This document shows positions 37,498 to 45,892 of a stretch of 64,000 bases of DNA, piece by piece; position 1 is the first letter of the stretch; every line of letters begins with the position of its first letter. The notes under the pieces were generated by a model that was not told the origin of the DNA, made no database searches, and saw only the letters and a list, made by a program, of their open reading frames with translations. Source of the DNA: an uncultured Polycyclovorans sp. (GTDB lineage: Bacteria > Pseudomonadota > Gammaproteobacteria > Nevskiales > Nevskiaceae); NCBI GenBank assembly GCA_936928855.1, contig CAKZHZ010000070.1, positions 1 to 64,000 of the forward strand, given 5' to 3'. Both the position numbers and the translations under genes were made by a program.

Positions 37498-37673
37498 GCC
37501 GGTACTCCTCATTGTTTGGTTGTGCGCGCCAGCCGTGGGACGCTCCCAACACTTTGACGCGCTCACGAATGGAAACGCCCTACTCCAATGGGCGGGGCGC
37601 GCGGAGGCGTGGGTCGCTACGGTTCATGGAGGCTGCGCGCGCGCAGCACACACAATATTCAGGAGAGGCGTAG
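37498..37673. promoter_or_regulatory. Divergent promoter region between SDR and thiolase genes
   Basis: This 176-base region must hold start signals for both directions. It contains the perfect 16-bp palindrome GCTGCGCGCGCGCAGC (37632-37647), followed by the thiolase ribosome site AGGAGAGG (37661-37668). The palindrome could be an operator or a transcript hairpin. I see no strong sigma-70 hexamers and no sigma-54 pattern. Confidence 0.4.
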
Positions 37674-38861
37674 ATGAGTCGTTCCGTCGTGGTGGCCGGT
37701 GTCGGCATGATCCCCTTCAGCAAGCCTGGTCGCAGCGCGACCTACGACGTGATGGGCGCCGAGGCCGTCAGCCTCGCCCTGCAGGACGCCGGCATCGACT
37801 ACGGCCTGATCCAGCAGGCCTATGTCGGCTACGTCTATGGCGACAGCACCTGTGGTCAGCGTGCGCTCTACCGCGTCGGCCAGAGCGGCATCCCGGTGGT
37901 CAACGTCAACAACAACTGCTCCTCGGGTTCCAGCGCCCTGTTCCTGGCACGTCAGGCGGTGGAAAGCGGCGCCGTCGACTGCGCCCTGGCGCTGGGCTTC
38001 GAACAGATGACGCCCGGCGCGCTCGCCAGCGTGTTCGACGACCGCCCCAACCCCCTGGGCAATTTCATCGACCTCGCGCAGCAGCTGCAGCCGGATCCCG
38101 ACGCCTTCATGGCACCGCACCTGTTCGGCGGTGCCGGCTACGAGCACGCCCAGAAGTACGGCACCCGGCCGGAAACCTTTGCCATGATCGCCGCCAAGGC
38201 CCGCCGTCACGCCGAACACAACGACAAGGCCATCTTCCGCGACCCGGTCAGTGTCGATCAAATCCTCGCCTCCCCGGTGATCTACAAACTGCTCACCCGC
38301 CTGCAATGCTGCCCGCCCACCTGCGGCGGTGCCGCTGCCATCGTGGTGAGCGAAGCCTTCGCCAAACGTCACGGCATCGACAGCCGCGTACGCATCCTCG
38401 GACAGGCGCTGACCACTGACACCCCGTCCAGCTTCGAGTCTCAGTCGATGATCCGCGCGGTCGGCTTCGAGCTTTCGCAAGACGCCGCCCGCCAGGTCTA
38501 CGAACAGGCCGGCGTCGGCGCCGACGACATCGATGTCTGCGAGCTGCACGACTGCTTCACCGCCAACGAACTGATTACCTACGAGGCGCTCGGTTTCGCT
38601 CCCGAGGGCGGCGCCGAAAAATTCATCATGGACGGCGACAACACCTACGGCGGCAAGGTGGTCACCAACCCCTCCGGCGGCCTGCTGTCCAAGGGTCATC
38701 CGCTGGGCGCCACCGGGCTGGCCCAGTGCACCGAACTGGTGGAACAGCTGCGCGGCCGCAGCGGGGCCCGTCAGGTCGACGGCGCACGGCTGGCACTGCA
38801 ACACAACATTGGCACCGGCAGCGCCTGCGTGGTCACACTGTACGGACTGCACGACGCCTGA
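37674..38861 (+). CDS. Thiolase of the SCP-2/SCP-x (lipid-transfer) type
   Basis: A 395-residue thiolase-fold enzyme. The nucleophilic Cys lies in NVNNNCSSGSSALFLARQAV, the catalytic His in SGGLLSKGHPLGATGLAQC, and CELHDCFTANELITYEALG is the signature of the SCP-x branch that cleaves bulky 3-ketoacyl-CoAs. The final Cys region reads NIGTGSACVVTLY rather than the classical CxGxG form, as is usual in this branch. It is divergent from the SDR-MDR-LuxR-carboxylase group and would supply the thiolysis step after CoA activation of the beta-keto acid. Substrate unknown. Confidence 0.88.
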   Translation: MSRSVVVAGVGMIPFSKPGRSATYDVMGAEAVSLALQDAGIDYGLIQQAYVGYVYGDSTCGQRALYRVGQSGIPVVNVNNNCSSGSSALFLARQAVESGAVDCALALGFEQMTPGALASVFDDRPNPLGNFIDLAQQLQPDPDAFMAPHLFGGAGYEHAQKYGTRPETFAMIAAKARRHAEHNDKAIFRDPVSVDQILASPVIYKLLTRLQCCPPTCGGAAAIVVSEAFAKRHGIDSRVRILGQALTTDTPSSFESQSMIRAVGFELSQDAARQVYEQAGVGADDIDVCELHDCFTANELITYEALGFAPEGGAEKFIMDGDNTYGGKVVTNPSGGLLSKGHPLGATGLAQCTELVEQLRGRSGARQVDGARLALQHNIGTGSACVVTLYGLHDA

Positions 38862-38877
38862 GGCCGGAGACCCCACC

Positions 38878-39270
38878 ATGATCGGAATGTACGCAGAGCA
38901 CTCAAGCACCTTCCTGCGCGTCTTCGCCGTCCTCACCGGCGTGGTGTTCTCCCTGCTCATCTTCGTTGCACCGCTCACCTGGGCGCGCATCTTTCGCTGG
39001 CAGGTCGACGCGCGCGCCGATCTCGCACTCTATTTCGGGCGGTGCCTCGGCGCCTTCGCAGTGATCATCTCGTCCACCGCCTGGTACGTCGCCGGACACC
39101 CCACGCTGCAACCCCTGGTGTTCACCATGCTCATCACCTTCTTCGTGCTGATGGTGGTGGTGCATACGCTCGGCGCACTGCAAAAAGTGCAGCCCTGGAC
39201 CGAAACCGCCGAAATCCCCTTCTGGCTTGGTCTGGCGGTGCTGGGAGTGGTGTTTTTCCCAACGGCCTGA
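38878..39270 (+). CDS. Small membrane protein, 130 aa, unknown
   Basis: Starts MIGMYAEHSSTFLRVFAVLT, 16 bases after the thiolase stop, and so is probably cotranscribed with it. Four hydrophobic segments are visible (FAVLTGVVFSLLIFVAPLTW; CLGAFAVIISSTAWYVAG; LVFTMLITFFVLMVVVHTLG; FWLGLAVLGVVFF). No family was recognised. It could be an accessory of hydrophobic-substrate handling; nothing in the sequence proves it. Confidence 0.7.
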   Translation: MIGMYAEHSSTFLRVFAVLTGVVFSLLIFVAPLTWARIFRWQVDARADLALYFGRCLGAFAVIISSTAWYVAGHPTLQPLVFTMLITFFVLMVVVHTLGALQKVQPWTETAEIPFWLGLAVLGVVFFPTA

Positions 39271-39292
39271 AGGCCGCGCCGGCCCGCGCACG

Positions 39293-39323
39293 ACCTGAGA
39301 GCATGTAAAAATTACCCGCCTGC
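39293..39323 (-). repeat. Partial copy of a dispersed hairpin repeat
   Basis: The plus-strand bases ACCTGAGAGCATGT followed by AAAAAT and CCCGCCTGC match one arm of the element at 45619-45671 read in reverse complement, with one two-base gap and two mismatches over about 31 bases. The other arm is not seen here. It lies between the membrane protein gene and the RelE remnant. Confidence 0.6.
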
Positions 39324-39360
39324 GGTCCCACGTCGTTACTGCCGTGAGCCCATCACCACG

Positions 39361-39519
39361 GGTGGCGATCCCCGTCGCTTTGGCAAGCCGTTATCACTTG
39401 ATCTGGCCGGGCTGTGGCGGTACCGGGTCGGCAGCTATCGCATGATCTGTAGCATTGAGGACGGCAAGCTGATCGTGCTGGTACTGCGGATCGACCACCG
39501 CAAGCATATTTACGCGTAA
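39361..39519 (+). pseudogene. RelE/ParE-family toxin remnant
   Basis: The last ~52 codons of a RelE-type toxin can be read: GDPRRFGKPLSLDLAGLWRY then RVGSYRMICSIEDGKLIVLV and a C-terminal IDHRKHIYA followed by TAA. This is the usual C-terminal half of the family (an ~85-95-residue protein). The frame continues upstream without stop to about 39300 but the sequence there is unlike RelE and partly made of the dispersed repeat. No start codon and no antitoxin gene is present. The N-terminal half therefore seems to have been replaced. Confidence 0.65.
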
Positions 39520-39532
39520 ACGACCCCCCGCC

Positions 39533-40261
39533 CTATTCCCCCTGTGCCTCCAGCGCCAGCACCCGCAGCCCTTCCAGGGTGAGGTGGGGCCGGTGAGACC
39601 AGTGCCCAAGATGCGGTAACAGCACGGGAGCGTCGCCACCGGTGATCCAACGGCTGGCACGGTCCGGCGCCAGGGTCAGCCCGCGATCCAGGGCACCAAG
39701 ACAACTCAACACCGCGCCTTCACGCACGCAGGCCTCGGTGTCGCGCCCCAGGTTGGCGCGGAACGCATTGGTGAGCGTGCCGGTCTGGAACCGGGTGGCG
39801 CCCAGCGTGGCATTGAGCGCGGTCTGCAGACCCGGCGCGATGAAGCCCCCCAGATGATTGCCACCGTCATCGACCACATCCAGCGTCAGCGCGGTGCCGG
39901 CACTCGCCACCACGAAGGCGCCGTCGGTGTGCTGCCGGGTCGCCAGCATGCCCAGCCAGCGGTCCACCCCCAGCCGGGCGGGATCGGTGTAGGCCACCCG
40001 CAATCCCGGCGACACCCCCCGGGTACGGGCCACCTGGGGCGCCACGCCATAGCGTTGCGTCAGGCCGGCGACCAGCGCCGGTTCCTGGGCGGCGCCCAGC
40101 ACATGGGCCACCCAGACCTGGTCGGGCCGTGTCACCGGCAACTGCGCCACCAGGGTCTGAAAATCCCCCCCGTGAGGCAGCGCGCCGCCGTACTGCACAC
40201 CGTCCGCGCTGACACGCCCCCACTTGAGGCGGGTGTTGCCGATATCGAGCAGCAAAATCAT
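39533..40261 (-). CDS. coaX: Type III pantothenate kinase
   Basis: A 242-residue ASKHA-fold kinase for the first step of CoA synthesis. Hallmarks are MILLLDIGNTRLKWG at the N-terminus (phosphate loop), GVDRWLGMLATRQH, and VVASAGTALTLDVVDDGGNH with the catalytic region, then GGFIAPGL. Its start overlaps the birA stop by four bases; birA-coaX pairing is common in gammaproteobacteria. Confidence 0.95.
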   Translation of the reverse strand: MILLLDIGNTRLKWGRVSADGVQYGGALPHGGDFQTLVAQLPVTRPDQVWVAHVLGAAQEPALVAGLTQRYGVAPQVARTRGVSPGLRVAYTDPARLGVDRWLGMLATRQHTDGAFVVASAGTALTLDVVDDGGNHLGGFIAPGLQTALNATLGATRFQTGTLTNAFRANLGRDTEACVREGAVLSCLGALDRGLTLAPDRASRWITGGDAPVLLPHLGHWSHRPHLTLEGLRVLALEAQGE

Positions 40262-41229
40262 GTCGGAGCCTCCATCCGCACAGAGACCTCGCCACTGTGC
40301 AGCGGTTTCAGCCTCCCCTCAGCTTCGACCTGCAGGGCACCCTGGGCATCGATGCCACGGGCGATGCCCTGCCAGGGCTCACCGGGGCCCGTCACCGTCA
40401 CCACCCGGTCGCGCGTGAGGTCCCGCGCCGCCCAGCGATCCCGCCACGGCGCGAAGCCGCGGTCGGCGTAGTCCGCCAGCATGCCGGCCAGCTGCTGCAG
40501 CAGGGCGGCGGCCAGCGTATTGCGATCCTGCGGTGTCTCACGCAGCTGGTCGGCCGCCACCCAGGGCTGGTCCGGCGCCTGCCCCGCGTCAAACGGCCGC
40601 ACATTGAGCCCGATGCCGATGACGATCCGGCAGGCACCACCGGTTTCGCCCCGATGCTCCAGCAGAATGCCTCCGAGCTTGCGCCCCTGCGCATAGAGAT
40701 CATTGGGCCATTTCAACTGCACGTCTTCGATGCCCTGTGCGGCCAGCGCCTCCGCCACGCACACGCCGACGGCCAGTGGCAGACAGCTGAGGTCGCGCGG
40801 CCAGCTGGCAAAACTCCAGGCCACCGAGCACATCAGGTTGTGAGCGAACGGCGACACCCACTGCCGCCCGCGCCGCCCGCGACCGCCTTGCTGGTACTCG
40901 GCCAGCAGGGCCTGGGGATCCTGCTCCGGATCGCCATCGAGCAGGTCGGAGTTGGTAGAACCCGTCACCGGCACCACCGACAGGCGCCAGCCCGCCGGCA
41001 CCGGAATCGCCCCGGCGTCGAGCAAGGTCAGCGGTGTCTCCAGGCGATATCCCGTGCCGTGACGACGCGTCACCTGCAAGCCGAAGGCATCGAGCGCATC
41101 GATACGCTTGGCCAGCGCGGCGCGACTGATGCCGAAGGCCCCGGAGAGATCGGCGCCGGAATGCCAGTCGCCATCGGCCAGCGCCCGGACCAGGGCGAGA
41201 TGCTGCGTGGCGTTCAGCGGCTCAGCCAT
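40258..41229 (-). CDS. birA: Biotin-protein ligase / biotin operon repressor
   Basis: A 323-residue bifunctional protein. An N-terminal winged helix-turn-helix (LSGAFGISRAALAKRIDAL) is followed by the ligase domain with TGSTNSDLL, the biotinyl-AMP loop GGRGRRGRQWVSPF, and LKWPNDLYAQGRKLGGILLE containing the catalytic Lys. The small C-terminal SH3-like domain ends at HSGEVSVRM. The DNA-binding domain means that it may also repress biotin genes. It overlaps plsY by 16 bases upstream and coaX by four downstream. Confidence 0.95.
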   Translation of the reverse strand: MAEPLNATQHLALVRALADGDWHSGADLSGAFGISRAALAKRIDALDAFGLQVTRRHGTGYRLETPLTLLDAGAIPVPAGWRLSVVPVTGSTNSDLLDGDPEQDPQALLAEYQQGGRGRRGRQWVSPFAHNLMCSVAWSFASWPRDLSCLPLAVGVCVAEALAAQGIEDVQLKWPNDLYAQGRKLGGILLEHRGETGGACRIVIGIGLNVRPFDAGQAPDQPWVAADQLRETPQDRNTLAAALLQQLAGMLADYADRGFAPWRDRWAARDLTRDRVVTVTGPGEPWQGIARGIDAQGALQVEAEGRLKPLHSGEVSVRMEAPT

Positions 41230-41864
41230 CGACCCAGCACCCGCGCCTTCTCGAACCGATGCTCCGTCCCCGCTGCCAGGGCCCGCACATTGCTACGGTG
41301 CTTCCAGACCACCAGCGTCGCCATGGCAATGCCGAAGGCGCCGGTCATGGACCACAGCCCCTCAGCGCCGAAACAGGCAATGTGCAGCACCGCCACCAGG
41401 CTGGCGGTCAGCGTTGCCAGGCTGACATAGCCGGTCAGCATCACCGCCAGCGCAAACGCTGCGAGCATCCAGCCGATCGCGGCCGGCAACAGGCAGGCAA
41501 ACACGCCCGCCAGCGTCGCCACCCCCTTGCCGCCCTGAAAGCGATGAAAGACCGGGTAGCAATGGCCCAGCGCCACCATCACGCCACAGCCATACGCCAC
41601 TGTCGTGACGGGCACCCCGGCTGCACCGGGGAACGGCCACGGCAGGCCCGGCACCACCAGCACGGCCACCACGCCCTTCAGCACATCAATGAGCAGCACC
41701 CCCAGCGCGAACGCCGCGCCCTGTGTCCGCAGCGCATTGGTGGCGCCGATGTTGCCGCTGCCGCTGCGGCGCAGGTCCACCCCGCCCCGCAACGCGCCGA
41801 TCACCATGCCGCCCATCACGCTGCCCATCAGGTAGGCCAGCAGCCCCTTGGCGATGAACTCCAT
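41214..41864 (-). CDS. plsY: Glycerol-3-phosphate acyltransferase PlsY
   Basis: A 216-residue inner-membrane enzyme that acylates glycerol-3-phosphate from acyl phosphate. PlsY motifs are present: YLMGSVMGGMVIGALRGGVD with RRSGSGNIGATNALRTQG (motif 1), LGHCYPVFHRFQGGKGVATL (motif 2), and the final loop VWKHRSNVRALAAGTEHRF (motif 3). The protein is slightly long owing to a C-terminal extension of about 15 residues. The gene is 12 bases downstream of the M61 peptidase gene. Confidence 0.94.
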   Translation of the reverse strand: MEFIAKGLLAYLMGSVMGGMVIGALRGGVDLRRSGSGNIGATNALRTQGAAFALGVLLIDVLKGVVAVLVVPGLPWPFPGAAGVPVTTVAYGCGVMVALGHCYPVFHRFQGGKGVATLAGVFACLLPAAIGWMLAAFALAVMLTGYVSLATLTASLVAVLHIACFGAEGLWSMTGAFGIAMATLVVWKHRSNVRALAAGTEHRFEKARVLGRWLSR

Positions 41865-41876
41865 CCGCGCGACTCC

Positions 41877-43661
41877 TCAGGCACCCAGCCAGGCGCGGCG
41901 GCGCTGGAGTGCCGCGTCGTCGGCATCGGGATCCGGGATCAGGGTCCAGCTGTCCAGCGGCGGTGGCGCCGGCACCAGCGTGACCGCCTCCAATCGCCCG
42001 GCGCGGAAACGATGGACAGTGACCGGCCGCTGCGGCGCAAGCTGCGACAGGACCGTCGCCGCCGTGCCGGCGGTGAGCTGCCAGCCATCGACCGCCACCA
42101 GCACGTCGCCAACCGCCAGGTCGGCGTGCTCAGCGGGGCTGTCACTGCGAACCTGCGTAATCCGCAGGCTGTCCGGCGCCAGACGGGCCCCGAGGGCACT
42201 CGGCGGCGGTGTGCCGGGCACCCGGCCGCCCGCGTCGCTGCTGCCCAGGGCGGCACGCAGTACCGCCGCCACCCCGAAGGGCTTGAGCCACACCGCCAGG
42301 GGCAACTCGTCGGTGCTGCGCAGCGCCTGATCGAAGAACGGCTGCAGATCCGCCCCGCCCACTTCCAGCGCCAGCGCTTCCAGCCCGCGCTCGGGAACCG
42401 GCACCCCGGGGGCGCCATACCGGCTCCAGGCCATGCGCATCACCGTGTCCAGCGACTGCCCTCGGAGGCGCAGCTGCAGGTCCAGACCCAAGGCCACCAG
42501 CGCCCCTTTGACGTAGTAGCTGACGGTCTGATTGGGCGTGTTCTCGTCGGGCTGGTAGTACTTGGTCCAGGTCTCGAAACTGGACGCTTCCAGACTGTGC
42601 AGATGCCGGCCCGGCATCCGCCAGACGCGGGTCGCCTGGGCCGCCAGGAGATCCAGGTAATCCTCCATCGGCACCAGGCCGGCCCGCAGCAGGAACTGGT
42701 CGTCGTAATAGCTGGTGACACCCTCGTAGTGCCAGAGGTCCCGCGAGTAGGCCTCCTGCGACAGGTCACTCTCGGCAAAGCGGGCGGCCGTCAGCCGCTT
42801 GACGTTCCACAGATGGAAGTACTCGTGCGAAGCCAGCCCGAGAAACGCGCGATATCCCGGTTTCATGCCGGTATCCCCGGGCGCCGGAAGGTCATCGCGG
42901 GCGCAGACCAGGGCGGTGGAATGACGGTGCTCCAGCCCCCCGTATCCGCGCGTCATCACGTGGGTGAGGAACAGGTAACGGTCCAGCTGCAGGCTGTGCC
43001 CGAACAGGGCGTGCTCGACACTGCAGATCCGCGCGAGATCCGCCGTCACCCGCGCGGTATCGACCGGCGCGTGGCCGGCCAGCACCAGACTGTGGGGCAT
43101 GCCGTCCACATCGAAATCGACGCGCTCGAAGGCCCCCATCTCGACCGGCTGGTCGATCAGGTCCTCGTAGTCGTCGGCCCGGTAGCGGCCAAAGCCCCGT
43201 GCATCCACCTCGACGGCCTGCAGACTGGTGGCCAGCGCCCAGTCACGACAGGCGGGGTCCTGCGGCGGCTGCACGTCGATCTCCAGTGCCGTATCCGTCT
43301 GCCCTTCCACCGCAAAACAGAGTGAGCTGGGATTGAAAAACCCCCGCCGGGTATCCAGAAACGCCTTGCGCACCGAGGGATCAAAGGCATACACCCGATA
43401 GCGCAGCACCAGGGCACCGGCCACCGGTGCCGCCTGATACCGGGACTTGTCCAGCTGCGTCAGATCGCAGGCCGCGCCGTCCGCCTGCTCGGCGCGGATA
43501 TCCACCACGTGCTTGGCGAAGTCGCGGATGCAGTAGCTGCCGCGCAGCCACGCCGGGAGGCGGAACACCTGCCCTGCGGGGTCGGGCTTCTCCACCCGCA
43601 GCGCAACGGCAAAAAGATGGGCGCGGGGCGCAGCAGGCGAGATCTGATAGTGAACGGACAT
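41877..43661 (-). CDS. M61-family glycyl aminopeptidase with PDZ domain
   Basis: A 594-residue metallopeptidase. The zinc motif is LASHEYFHLWNVKRL, preceded by TRGYGGLEHRHST, which together mark family M61. A C-terminal PDZ domain is visible (ITQVRSDSPAEHADLAVGDV). No signal peptide is seen at the chosen start (MSVHYQISPAAPRAHLF), so it is probably cytoplasmic. The start at 43661 is chosen because the N-terminal domain begins there; the frame stays open 110 codons further but reads into the divergent hydrolase gene region. It heads a minus-strand set with plsY, birA and coaX. Confidence 0.9.
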   Translation of the reverse strand: MSVHYQISPAAPRAHLFAVALRVEKPDPAGQVFRLPAWLRGSYCIRDFAKHVVDIRAEQADGAACDLTQLDKSRYQAAPVAGALVLRYRVYAFDPSVRKAFLDTRRGFFNPSSLCFAVEGQTDTALEIDVQPPQDPACRDWALATSLQAVEVDARGFGRYRADDYEDLIDQPVEMGAFERVDFDVDGMPHSLVLAGHAPVDTARVTADLARICSVEHALFGHSLQLDRYLFLTHVMTRGYGGLEHRHSTALVCARDDLPAPGDTGMKPGYRAFLGLASHEYFHLWNVKRLTAARFAESDLSQEAYSRDLWHYEGVTSYYDDQFLLRAGLVPMEDYLDLLAAQATRVWRMPGRHLHSLEASSFETWTKYYQPDENTPNQTVSYYVKGALVALGLDLQLRLRGQSLDTVMRMAWSRYGAPGVPVPERGLEALALEVGGADLQPFFDQALRSTDELPLAVWLKPFGVAAVLRAALGSSDAGGRVPGTPPPSALGARLAPDSLRITQVRSDSPAEHADLAVGDVLVAVDGWQLTAGTAATVLSQLAPQRPVTVHRFRAGRLEAVTLVPAPPPLDSWTLIPDPDADDAALQRRRAWLGA

Positions 43662-43812
43662 ACGGGCGCAGCGGCAGTCAAAGCGCCATTGTAGGCCCTG
43701 CGCGACACGCGTCATGACGGCGCCCCCTGCGGCTGGCGGCGCAGCCCGCCTCGTGAAGGCTGGCGCCGGGCGGCGTAAGCTTGCCCGCTTTACCGACAGA
43801 CGAGACGCCATC

Positions 43813-44745
43813 GTGACCGAGTCCGCCTTCGTGCCCGCCACCGCCCCCAGCCTGCGTGCCCGTGTGTTCCGCCAGGGGGTTCGCCTGATGATCCGTCCCA
43901 TCTTCGCGCGCCAGGACCTCAGCGTTGAGCAGCGCCGCCGCAAGCTGCTGCGCCTGACCACCATGGCGCAGTTCACCATTCCCAAGGGCACCCGCTTCCG
44001 GCAGGCGCCGCTCGGCGGCGTGCCGGCGGAATGGACCGATCCCCCGGGCGAGACCCGCGGCGTGCTGCTGTACCTGCACGGTGGCGCCTATGTGGTGGGT
44101 GCCCCGCAGATCTACCGCGAACTGACCGCACGATTCGCACGCGATGCCCAGGTGTGCGTGGCGACCCTGGACTACCGGCTCGCGCCGGAACACCCCTTCC
44201 CCGCGGCCGTCGACGATGCGGTGGCCGCCTACCGCGCCCTGCTGGACAACACCCCTGCCAGCCGTATCGTGGTGGCTGGCGACTCCGCCGGCGGCGGGCT
44301 CAGCCTGGCCCTGCTGCAACGGCTGCGCGAGGAGGGCCTGCCGATGCCGGCCGGCGCCGCCCTGCTGTCCCCCTGGGGGGATCTCAGCGGCAGCCTGCCG
44401 GCCTACACGCGCGAGGCCGACCGCGAGCCCCTGCTGTATGTGCCCACCCTGCGCGAATGCGCCGTGAACTATGCCGGCGAAACCCCGCTGGAGCACCCGC
44501 AACTGTCGCCGATCCACGCCGACTACCAGGGCCTGCCGCCCCTGTTGATCCAGGCCACCGATGCCGAGGTGCTGGCAGATGATGCGCGACGCATCGCCGA
44601 ACGCGCGCAGGCCGGCGGGGTGGAGGTCCGTCTGGAGATGTGGACCGGCCTCTGGCACGTGTGGCAATTGTTTGCCGGGCTGGTACCGGAAGCCGGCGAT
44701 GCCACCGCCCGCATGGGCCGCTGGCTGGGCAGCCGGCTGTCATGA
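43813..44745 (+). CDS. HSL-family alpha/beta hydrolase (esterase)
   Basis: About 310 residues. The oxyanion-hole motif is LYLHGGAYVVGAPQ, the nucleophile elbow is VVAGDSAGGGLSLALL, the acid is in QATDAEVLADDARR and the His in TGLWHVWQLF: the full hormone-sensitive-lipase family triad. No signal peptide is visible. Start choice is uncertain; GTG 43813 (VTESAFVPATAP) avoids a low-complexity N-terminus encoded from 43714. The stop overlaps the next gene's ATG by four bases. Confidence 0.85.
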   Translation: MTESAFVPATAPSLRARVFRQGVRLMIRPIFARQDLSVEQRRRKLLRLTTMAQFTIPKGTRFRQAPLGGVPAEWTDPPGETRGVLLYLHGGAYVVGAPQIYRELTARFARDAQVCVATLDYRLAPEHPFPAAVDDAVAAYRALLDNTPASRIVVAGDSAGGGLSLALLQRLREEGLPMPAGAALLSPWGDLSGSLPAYTREADREPLLYVPTLRECAVNYAGETPLEHPQLSPIHADYQGLPPLLIQATDAEVLADDARRIAERAQAGGVEVRLEMWTGLWHVWQLFAGLVPEAGDATARMGRWLGSRLS

Positions 44746-45629
44746 GCCTGAGCCCCGACGCCTGGTACGCCGACGGGCAGCACTTCGACTTCAACGGCCA
44801 CACCCTCCCCTATCGCGACAGCGGCGGCGGCGATGCCGCCGTGCTGCTGATCCACGGCTTCCCCACCTGCAGCTGGGACTGGGCGCCCCTGTGGGACCGG
44901 CTGGTCGCACGCTACGGCCGTGTCATCGCCCCCGACATGCTGGGCTTCGGCCGCGCCCCCAAGCCCCCGCGGCACCGCTACGACCTGATGGAGCAGACCG
45001 ACCTGCACGACGCCCTGGTCGCCCACCTCGGCATCCGCCACCTGCGGGTGGTGGCGCATGACTACGGTGTCAGCGTGGCGCAGGAACTGCTGGCCCGTGA
45101 TCACGACGGCGGCCGCACCACCACCCTAGCCGCCGTGGCGCTGCTCAATGGCGGACTGTTCCCCGAGACCCATCGCCAGACCCGCATGCAGAAGCTGTTG
45201 CGCTCACCGCTCGGCGGCCTGCTGGCGCACCTGTCGAGCCAACGCAGCTTCAACCGCAGCTTCTCACTGGTGTTCGGCCCGCAGACCCAGCCCTCCGAGG
45301 CGGAACTGGATGCCTTCTGGTCCCTGCTCAGCCACCACAACGGCCACCACCGACTGCACCGCCTGATCCGCTATATCGACGATCGTCGGCAACACCGCGC
45401 CCGCTGGGTGGGCGCCCTGCAACACACCCGCGTGCCGCTGCGGCTGATCAATGGCCCCGAGGACCCGGTCTCCGGTGCCCACATGGTGACGCGCTATCGC
45501 GCGCTGGTGCCGGCGCCGGATGTGGTGAGCCTGCCGGGCATCGGCCACTATCCGCAGGTGGAATCCCCCGACGGCGTCTGGCAGGCCCTGCAGCCGTTTC
45601 TGGATGCCCATGGCCCTCAGAGCTTGTGA
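44742..45629 (+). CDS. Alpha/beta hydrolase of the epoxide-hydrolase/haloalkane-dehalogenase type
   Basis: A 295-residue hydrolase beginning MSLSPDAWYADGQHFDFNGH. The oxyanion region is LLIHGFPTCSWDW and the nucleophile elbow reads VVAHDYGVSVAQELL, that is HDYG with Asp in place of Ser, as in epoxide hydrolases and dehalogenases. The His is in PGIGHYPQVESPDGVW. Its last codons are formed by the left arm of the dispersed hairpin repeat (45619-45671), so the repeat supplies or replaces the natural C-terminus. It is translationally coupled to the upstream HSL-type esterase. Confidence 0.85.
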   Translation: MSLSPDAWYADGQHFDFNGHTLPYRDSGGGDAAVLLIHGFPTCSWDWAPLWDRLVARYGRVIAPDMLGFGRAPKPPRHRYDLMEQTDLHDALVAHLGIRHLRVVAHDYGVSVAQELLARDHDGGRTTTLAAVALLNGGLFPETHRQTRMQKLLRSPLGGLLAHLSSQRSFNRSFSLVFGPQTQPSEAELDAFWSLLSHHNGHHRLHRLIRYIDDRRQHRARWVGALQHTRVPLRLINGPEDPVSGAHMVTRYRALVPAPDVVSLPGIGHYPQVESPDGVWQALQPFLDAHGPQSL

Positions 45630-45671
45630 AAAAATCGAACGCAGCAGGCGGGCGATTTTTCCACATGCTCT
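45619..45671 (+). repeat. Dispersed hairpin element (53 bp, imperfect inverted repeat)
   Basis: The arms are AGAGCTTGTGAAAAAATCG (45619-45637) and CGATTTTTCCACATGCTCT (45653-45671), matching at 17 of 19 positions, around a GC-rich loop. The left arm runs through the stop codon of the hydrolase gene. A related half-element lies at 39293-39323. It could be a small mobile repeat and could also serve as a terminator on either strand. Confidence 0.65.
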
Positions 45672-45688
45672 CAGGTATCCTCCGCGCC

Positions 45689-45892
45689 ATGACGCGACTG
45701 CCCCCTCTGCTGACACCCGCCACACTGCTGCTGAGCCTGACCGCCTGCATGGGCCCGAAAGCCACCAGCGTCGGCAGCCAGGAAGCCCCGGCAACCATCA
45801 TTCCCGCCAGCGAACTCAACACCGAGGGCTGCGTCCGCAAGCGCATTCCCGGCACCGGCCGCGTCGAACTGGTGTGCCCCCAGCAGCCATGA
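45689..45892 (+). CDS. Very small lipoprotein, 67 aa
   Basis: Starts MTRLPPLLTPATLLLSLTAC, with a lipobox at LTAC. The mature part is about 48 residues (MGPKATSVGSQEAPATIIPA and so on) with one more Cys in NTEGCVRKRIPGTGRVE. No family recognised. Its stop overlaps the ATG of the following membrane protein gene, which supports it as a real gene. Confidence 0.6.
   Translation: MTRLPPLLTPATLLLSLTACMGPKATSVGSQEAPATIIPASELNTEGCVRKRIPGTGRVELVCPQQP

Noticed and set aside
39293..39519. Complete RelE toxin gene
   Set aside because: No start codon with ribosome site gives the N-terminal half of the family, and no antitoxin gene lies next to it.
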